DNA of 16,605 nt from Patescibacteria group bacterium (GTDB lineage Bacteria > Patescibacteriota > Patescibacteriia > 2-12-FULL-60-25): the NCBI GenBank assembly GCA_018817245.1, contig JAHIUG010000098.1:1-16605 (forward strand), read 5' to 3'. The notes under the pieces were generated by a model. The model saw only the letters and a list, made by a program, of their open reading frames with translations. It was not told the DNA's origin and made no database searches. This document shows, in pieces, positions 12,368 through 16,605 of this stretch. The first letter of the stretch is position 1, and each line of letters starts with the position of its first letter. The position numbers were made by a program, and so were the translations under genes.

Positions 12368-13441
12368 TTATTTCTCTAAATAAATCGTCTGTGTCGGATA
12401 AGCGAATTCAATTTTCTCTTTTCCAAATGCTTTAAAAATTTCCAGATTTATTTTTTCTCGAATATCCATAGCTTTTCCGTAATCCTGAGATTTAACAAAA
12501 TAAGATAGTTCATAATCCAGACTGGAAGAACCGAAATCTTTAAGATGACAACGATCAAATTCTGCGGTATCAATTTGCGTCACTGCTTGTTTAATCATTT
12601 CCGGTATTTTATTTAGCTTGTCTGCAGGGGTGCTATAAGTTACGCCAAGTGTCATGAGAATGCGTCGTTTCTTTAAGAGCTCGAAATTTTGAATGCGTGC
12701 GTCTGTGAGTTCTTTATTTGAAATTATTAGCTGTTCACCATCAGGTGATCTTAAGCGCGTACTTTTTAGACCGATATACTCCACAGTACCGTTATTTTTC
12801 CCAACCACTATAAAATCCCCGATTGTAAATGGCTTATCCAGATAAATGGAAAATGAGCTAAAAATGTCGCTCAGTACGTTTTGTAAAGCAAGTGCGATAG
12901 CAATACCGCCGATTCCAAGTCCGGCGATTAGCGATGTTACATTAATGCCAAGGTTGGATAACGCCAGAACCAAAGCAAAAGACCACAATACAATTTTTGC
13001 GATAATTCTCACGCCATTTACTAAAGCTCTGTTTTGTGACTTTTCCTCTGTTAGTTTTGAGAAATATTTATTAATTAAAAAATCTATGAACCGTCCAATA
13101 GCTTTAACCACCTCATAGATTAAAATTATTATGAAGACAAACTTTATAATTTTTGCAGCTAGATCATTAAGTGTTAGAACTTGAATGCCGAAATAAAGGG
13201 AGATCAAAATATAAAAAGGGGGTTTGATTTTCGAAAAAATTTCAATTATTACATCATCAAAATCAGTTTTCGTTTTCTTGGCTAAGCGTTTTAGTTTGAA
13301 GACTACTATCCATTGAATGATTTTGAGCAGAATCCATAAACCAATAAGAATGGCTAGTGCTAGAGAAAAGTCATAAGCACTGTTTTGTCCCAATTGAATG
13401 GAGTGGAGATACTTAATGAAGTTTGTGATTTCTGTAGGCAT
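12368..13441 (-). CDS. MscS-family mechanosensitive channel
   Basis: Tension-gated channel of the cytoplasmic membrane that releases solutes on osmotic downshock. The 357-aa protein has about four membrane helices before the pore helix. The signature region SLIAGLGIGGIAIALALQNVLSDIFSSF (about residues 170-197) is the Gly/Ala-packed pore helix. The beta domain follows directly (SIYLDKPFTIGDFIVVG, TVEYIGLKSTRLRSPDGEQLIISN), with the usual C-terminal alpha/beta domain after it. It is longer than E. coli MscS (286 aa) and resembles the YnaI/YbdG-like group with extra N-terminal helices. The start is ATG at 13441; no SD is visible, and a 7-bp tandem repeat lies just upstream. Confidence 0.92.
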   Translation of the reverse strand: MPTEITNFIKYLHSIQLGQNSAYDFSLALAILIGLWILLKIIQWIVVFKLKRLAKKTKTDFDDVIIEIFSKIKPPFYILISLYFGIQVLTLNDLAAKIIKFVFIIILIYEVVKAIGRFIDFLINKYFSKLTEEKSQNRALVNGVRIIAKIVLWSFALVLALSNLGINVTSLIAGLGIGGIAIALALQNVLSDIFSSFSIYLDKPFTIGDFIVVGKNNGTVEYIGLKSTRLRSPDGEQLIISNKELTDARIQNFELLKKRRILMTLGVTYSTPADKLNKIPEMIKQAVTQIDTAEFDRCHLKDFGSSSLDYELSYFVKSQDYGKAMDIREKINLEIFKAFGKEKIEFAYPTQTIYLEK

Positions 13442-13447
13442 AATGTT

Positions 13448-13482
13448 TAGCTCGTAGCTCGTAGCTTGTAGCTGGTAGGTTG
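13448..13482. repeat. 7-bp tandem repeat TAGCTCG (5 units)
   Basis: Units TAGCTCG, TAGCTCG, TAGCTTG, TAGCTGG, TAGGTTG run head to tail directly upstream of the MscS-type start, drifting toward the far end. Confidence 0.8.
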
Positions 13483-13541
13483 TAGGGTCTGAATCTACAT
13501 TTTATCAAATTAATTCAACATTTCATAATATAAAACACAAA

Positions 13542-13585
13542 CACGTACCAATAATGATACGTGCTATGTGTTACGTGCTATGTGT
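13542..13585. repeat. 14-bp tandem duplication TACGTGCTATGTGT with flanking inverted CACGTA
   Basis: Two perfect adjacent copies (13558-13571, 13572-13585). CACGTA (13542-13547) pairs with TACGTG (13558-13563). They end 2 bp before the stop of the 364-aa gene. A related 10-mer (CACGTAACAC, 16588-16597, inverted) lies upstream of the radical SAM gene. Confidence 0.75.
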
Positions 13586-13587
13586 AA

Positions 13588-14682
13588 TTAGCTCTTCTTC
13601 TCGCACTCAGCCTGCAGAGCTTCTGCATGTTTCACGATTTCTTCGGAAGGCGTGTATTCGTGTAAGCCGCTATATGGCTGGGCAATGTCCATGCTGAATA
13701 GGGTTTTGTTGCGATAACCCGTCAGCAAAGGTTGAGAACAAGAATCAAGCGAATTCTTGAGATCACGAACGAAAATTACAAGATTTCCATTATCATAACC
13801 TAACACATGGAAGACGGGCAGGTTAACGGATACGGAAAATGGAATTGCTTTGCCTTTTAAATAAGTGTTTCTGAATAATCTGCGCCACTGGGCGTCCTTT
13901 GTGTTGTAGATATAGATGCTGATTAGACTATCACTGTTGCCAGCTCCTATTTTTGATGTGGCGAAATACACCTGATCTTGGTTGGTCGGATCTTGAACAA
14001 TGCCATACTGAATTTGTTGACCTTCCGCCAATCTGTTTACAGACCACAACACGCGGTCTTTTAGATCCCAATCGCCAGGTGAAATAGGGTTAAAGTTGGC
14101 TGTTCCACTAATTTCCGAAGCAGGCTCTTCTGCAGGTCCATCAAATGGTTCTACTATTGGTTCTTCTGCAGGTGCCTCAGTATCCGCTGGAGTATCGATT
14201 GACATGCTCTGGTCAGTCGTTGCGTCAGGTGTTTGCTCATCTCTTCCTGTTTTTGAAGGTAAGAATATGAGAATAACGACGATAACCGCCAGGATTCCGA
14301 TTATCCATTTGTAAGAGCTCATATTTTCCTCAGCCGGCACATTGGTCATACTTGGCTGGGGCGGGGTTATGGGGTGGTTGAAGTCAGAGCTTGGCTGTGG
14401 TGCTGATGGGGTTTTTAGTGGCTCTTGATTCGGGCTTGGATTAAAACTCGCACTTGAAGCCTGATTAGAGCCCATCTGCTGATTTTCGCTTATTTGTGGT
14501 GGCTTAGTCTGATCAGCCTGATTTGGACTCAGATTAATACTCTGCTGACTGTTCGGTTCCGGGGATGGGACAGGGGACTGTGTATTAAAAGATGGTTGTG
14601 CTGAAGGATTGAACGGTGTTTTAGGCTGTCCAAAGGGCATCTTTGGTGGCTCGCCACCAGTGTTTGGTTGTGGATTGTTCAT
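13588..14682 (-). CDS. Uncharacterised Pro/Gln/Asn-rich single-pass membrane protein
   Basis: 364 residues in three parts. Residues 1-120 are a disordered tail rich in Pro, Gln, Asn and Ser with loose repeats (PFGQPKTPFNPSAQP, SPNQADQ, SPNQEP). One membrane helix follows at about 124-142 (YKWIIGILAVIVVILIFLP). An acidic Thr/Asp/Glu linker leads to a beta-rich outer domain (about 200-364) with segments such as YGIVQDPTNQDQVYFATSK and GNLVIFVRDLKN and two Cys (in DSCSQ and QAECEKK) that could form a disulfide. The topology inferred is tail inside, domain outside. Such proteins are common and uncharacterised in CPR genomes. No enzyme motif is seen. It is transcribed in the same direction as the MscS-type gene, 146 bp upstream of it. 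Confidence 0.78.
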   Translation of the reverse strand: MNNPQPNTGGEPPKMPFGQPKTPFNPSAQPSFNTQSPVPSPEPNSQQSINLSPNQADQTKPPQISENQQMGSNQASSASFNPSPNQEPLKTPSAPQPSSDFNHPITPPQPSMTNVPAEENMSSYKWIIGILAVIVVILIFLPSKTGRDEQTPDATTDQSMSIDTPADTEAPAEEPIVEPFDGPAEEPASEISGTANFNPISPGDWDLKDRVLWSVNRLAEGQQIQYGIVQDPTNQDQVYFATSKIGAGNSDSLISIYIYNTKDAQWRRLFRNTYLKGKAIPFSVSVNLPVFHVLGYDNGNLVIFVRDLKNSLDSCSQPLLTGYRNKTLFSMDIAQPYSGLHEYTPSEEIVKHAEALQAECEKKS

Positions 14683-14756
14683 AAGGATGTGACGTTAAAT
14701 ACTAAATTTACTTAACCCTACCTGCCGCGTTGGAAAGTGGTCAAGAAGGATCGAGG

Positions 14757-15095
14757 ATGATATATTTCTTGCCTGGGGGAAATTGGAGGAGAATGAGTAG
14801 ATCTTTCAAGGTTGGTGACGAAGTAAGGTGGAGCCATTGTGCCGGGAATCTGATCGATTTTGGTAGCGGACCATTCACAATTGTGGAGATAAAAGATCCC
14901 GCAATTTGTGATTGTGATCCCAGTTTTTTCGAGGATCATAAATCCGGCTGTGCGGTTGCGCTCGCTAAACGAGGCATAAAAAAAATTGTGCTCAGACATC
15001 CGGATGGTGACACTATAGACGGGTGCAACACAGATAAAATCCGTCATGTTGATGAGTCGCCTTTTCTCAACATGCCAGCTCGGGCTCACGCCTAG
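14757..15095 (+). CDS. Small uncharacterised protein with a KOW/SH3-like segment and several Cys
   Basis: A soluble protein of 112 aa from the ATG at 14757, chosen because AAGGA lies 6 nt upstream. The ATG at 14793 (100 aa, GGAGG only 3 nt away) and the TTG at 14730 are alternatives. The core SFKVGDEVRWSH ... GPFTIVEI looks like a small beta-barrel (SH3/KOW-type 'property' domain). CDCDPSFFEDHKSGC and later GCNTDK carry Cys residues that might bind metal, although no standard pattern fits. It is monocistronic and closed by the terminator at 15130-15162. It is a compact RBS-bearing unit like the genes at 4022-4234 and 5187-5660. The function is unknown. Confidence 0.7.
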   Translation: MIYFLPGGNWRRMSRSFKVGDEVRWSHCAGNLIDFGSGPFTIVEIKDPAICDCDPSFFEDHKSGCAVALAKRGIKKIVLRHPDGDTIDGCNTDKIRHVDESPFLNMPARAHA

Positions 15096-15129
15096 CTGTA
15101 AACCATCAACCCTAACACCCTCAAAAATC

Positions 15130-15162
15130 CGCACCCACTAGTCTCCGGGTGCGTTTTTTATT
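15130..15162 (+). terminator. Rho-independent terminator
   Basis: CGCACCC (15130-15136), a 10-nt loop and GGGTGCG (15147-15153) run into TTTTTTATT. It lies 34 bp after the stop of the small Cys-containing gene. Confidence 0.9.
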
Positions 15163-15165
15163 CTG

Positions 15166-15297
15166 GGGGTCAGGTACGGGGTCAGGTACGGGGTCAGACC
15201 CGGGGTCAGACCCGGGGTCAGGTACGGGGTCAGGTACGGGGTCAGACCCGGGGTCAGGTACGGGGTCAGGTACGGGGTCAGACCCGGGGTCAGGTAC
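15166..15297. repeat. 12-bp minisatellite with two unit types, 11 units
   Basis: Eleven uninterrupted 12-mers. Type A is GGGGTCAGGTAC and type B is GGGGTCAGACCC. The order is A A B B A A B A A B A, and every copy of a type is identical. B contains the inverted repeat GGGTC-A-GACCC. It lies between the plus-strand terminator at 15130-15162 and the minus-strand terminator at 15354-15381, in otherwise non-coding sequence. Confidence 0.95.
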
Positions 15298-15353
15298 TGG
15301 TAAAGGAGGGGGTTTACGGAATAATTAGGCAGACCCTATATTGATTCAATATT

Positions 15354-15381
15354 AAAAAACCCGCCGATGAAGGCGGATTTT
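15354..15381 (-). terminator. Rho-independent terminator of the cupin gene
   Basis: On the minus strand CCGCC and GGCGG (15372-15376 and 15361-15365) with a 6-nt loop are followed by GGTTTTTT. Just beyond it is a 7-bp inverted repeat ATATTGA-T-TCAATAT (15338-15352). Confidence 0.85.
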
Positions 15382-15386
15382 TCTTT

Positions 15387-15764
15387 TTAGTGATGCTCGC
15401 TAGCGTCAGCTTCTGCTTTTGTCGCGTGGATTGTTCCATTCGCATGCTCTGGTGGGGAATATATTGTGTAGAGCTTCATCTTGTCAGTTTCGGAAGTATT
15501 TATGACATTATGCTCTGCGCCAGCCGGGATAACTATAGCGCTCCCATCTTCGAGCTCTGATTCTTCCCCGCCAATAAATGCTTTACCAACTCCGGCTTCA
15601 ACTCGAATGAATTGATCGTGATCCGGATGTGTTTCCATTCCAATCTCTTCACCCGGCTGAAGTGCCATAATCACGAGCTGACTGTTTTTAGCGGTAAATA
15701 AGACCTCACGGAAGTTTTCGTTGTCTAGTGTTTTTTTCTCAATGTTTATATTAAAGCCTGACAT
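15387..15764 (-). CDS. Single-domain cupin protein
   Basis: A 125-aa small beta-barrel. Cupin motif 1 is GMETHPDHDQFIRVEAG (42-58), with His46 and His49 as metal ligands, Gln51 in the position between them and the usual Glu, and Glu56. Motif 2 is IPAGAEHNVIN (79-89) with His85. A His-rich tail (ASEHH) ends the protein. Cupins of this form are often annotated as mannose-6-phosphate-isomerase-like, but they bind various small ligands and no specific reaction can be read here. The gene has its own terminator. The hairpin repeat at 15796-15870 lies upstream, then the radical SAM gene on the same strand. No SD is visible. Confidence 0.9.
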   Translation of the reverse strand: MSGFNINIEKKTLDNENFREVLFTAKNSQLVIMALQPGEEIGMETHPDHDQFIRVEAGVGKAFIGGEESELEDGSAIVIPAGAEHNVINTSETDKMKLYTIYSPPEHANGTIHATKAEADASEHH

Positions 15765-15795
15765 ATATTTTTAAGTTGTAGTTAGTGATTTACTT

Positions 15796-15870
15796 CTGTC
15801 ATTTCGACCGGAGTGCAACGGAGTGGAGAAATCTTTTTGAAAGATTTCTCCGCGTTGGTCGAAATGACAG
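15796..15870. repeat. Intergenic palindromic repeat, TCGAAATGACA subfamily (copy 5, most perfect)
   Basis: Outer arms CTGTCATTTCGACC (15796-15809) and GGTCGAAATGACAG (15857-15870) are perfect 14-bp complements. Inner arms GGAGAAATCTTT (15825-15836) and AAAGATTTCTCC (15840-15851) are perfect 12-bp complements around a 3-nt loop. The hairpin lies between two minus-strand genes. Confidence 0.9.
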
Positions 15871-15893
15871 ATTGTAGTTTTCTAATTTAATAT

Positions 15894-16583
15894 TTAGCGA
15901 ATATCAATTATAACATCTGGATACTTTTCTTTTAATTTTTGTACTAAGTCTTCTGGTACGAAATTGTAGTTTTGAGACATGTTATCGTCCAAATTTTTTT
16001 TAAACTGTGTTACTTGTACGAAGTATTTTTCACCTGGCTTCAAATATCCAACCATTGTCTCAAAATCTTTTTCCGTGTGAACACCAGGGTAGATAGTGGT
16101 GCGAAATTCATGATCTACTCCGGAATCTTGAATGATCTTAAAACTTTTCTGACAATTCGAAACCGTATTCTCTCCGCCCGCGCGGATAACCAGTTGATAA
16201 TCCTCCCAAGTGTTTTTTAAGTCCATGGCAATGTAGTCAACCAGATTCTGATCCAATATGCGCTGTAATTTTTCCGGATGTACACCGTTGGAATCAAGCT
16301 TCACAGCAAAACCCAGATCTTTTATCATGCGTATAAAATCTTCCAGATCCGGTTGAAGAGTTGGTTCGCCACCGGTAATGGTCACACCATCTAACATGAC
16401 TTTGTGTTTTATTAGATGTGCTAACACATCTTCTTCGCTTACGGAATATTCGGATTTTGTCGGGATCAGTTCTGGGTTATGGCAGAATGGACAGCGAAAC
16501 GGACATCCTTGAGTAAATACAATAGAGCAACTTTTTTCTGGAAAGTCTATTAAACTAAGCGGTTGAAATCCGGCGATTTTCAT
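15894..16583 (-). CDS. nrdG: Radical SAM glycyl-radical-enzyme activase, NrdG2-type (anaerobic ribonucleotide reductase activating protein)
   Basis: Generates the glycyl radical of a partner enzyme, most likely class III ribonucleotide reductase NrdD, using a 4Fe-4S cluster and SAM under anaerobic conditions. The 229-aa protein has the CxxxCxxC cluster motif in CPFRCPFC (Cys27, Cys31, Cys34), then HNPELI. The SAM-binding GGE motif follows in TITGGEPTLQ, and a MDLKNTW segment comes later, as in the TIGR02495 (NrdG2/PflA-like) group. The N-terminus FQPLSLIDFPEK is characteristic of this subgroup. nrdD is not in the window and may lie upstream beyond the edge. Pyruvate formate-lyase activase is the main alternative. 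No SD is visible; only 22 bp upstream are available. Confidence 0.88.
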   Translation of the reverse strand: MKIAGFQPLSLIDFPEKSCSIVFTQGCPFRCPFCHNPELIPTKSEYSVSEEDVLAHLIKHKVMLDGVTITGGEPTLQPDLEDFIRMIKDLGFAVKLDSNGVHPEKLQRILDQNLVDYIAMDLKNTWEDYQLVIRAGGENTVSNCQKSFKIIQDSGVDHEFRTTIYPGVHTEKDFETMVGYLKPGEKYFVQVTQFKKNLDDNMSQNYNFVPEDLVQKLKEKYPDVIIDIR

Positions 16584-16605
16584 AGATCACGTAACACGCA
16601 ACATA

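Noticed and set aside
14718..15134. 138-aa minus-strand open frame
   Set aside because: It is antisense to the plus-strand gene that has an RBS and a terminator; no start signal of its own.
15166..15297. CRISPR array
   Set aside because: Units are 12 bp, directly adjacent and without unique spacers; it is a minisatellite.

Overview
The window looks like a chromosomal segment of a Candidate Phyla Radiation (Patescibacteria) bacterium, probably one of the parcubacterial lineages. This is inferred from gene content and style, not from a database match. The evidence is short gene forms (a MurF-type ligase without its N-terminal domain, an MgtE without its N domain), many core genes with no Shine-Dalgarno sequence and some apparently leaderless, a lone Cas2-fold/PaaX-like regulator, and many intergenic hairpin repeats. 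TGA is used as a stop (end of the prenyl synthase gene), so this is not one of the TGA=Gly lineages.

Layout. 1-3780 (+): end of an unidentified gene, then ftsI (class B penicillin-binding protein), a MurF-type ligase and tRNA-Glu(CTC), forming a cell-wall/division operon that ends in a terminator. 3799-4373: a 542-bp, relatively GC-rich insert bounded by 33-bp direct repeats. It carries one 70-aa gene on the minus strand with a consensus promoter, a strong RBS, a folded 3' region and a terminator. 4424-5160: a Cas2-fold/winged-helix regulator whose promoter contains a GCGGYCGC palindrome; the same promoter-palindrome unit recurs just after the gene in front of a very short transcript. 5187-5742: an unidentified minus-strand gene and a divergent promoter region. 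5755-6723 (+): short MgtE-type Mg2+ transporter.

6750-10838 (-): GT-B glycosyltransferase, undecaprenyl-diphosphatase (uppP), an ATP-grasp ligase of the cyanophycin-synthetase/GshF type, and a membrane-anchored methyltransferase overlapping it by 4 bp. 10988-11953 (+): polyprenyl diphosphate synthase. Together with ftsI and murF these genes serve isoprenoid-carrier and envelope biosynthesis. 11993-14682 (-): small DUF5665-like membrane protein, MscS-type channel, and a Pro/Gln-rich membrane-anchored protein. 14757-15160 (+): small Cys-containing protein with terminator. 15166-15297: a 12-bp minisatellite with two alternating unit types. 15387-16583 (-): a cupin and an NrdG2/PflA-type radical SAM activase.

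The most unusual items are the direct-repeat-bounded gene cassette beside tRNA-Glu, the regulator with its duplicated palindromic promoter element, the intergenic TGTCAT...ATGACA repeat superfamily (five foldback copies plus one half copy), and the two-letter minisatellite. Two kinds of gene start coexist: core genes mostly lack an SD, while the accessory genes have strong SDs and intrinsic terminators.
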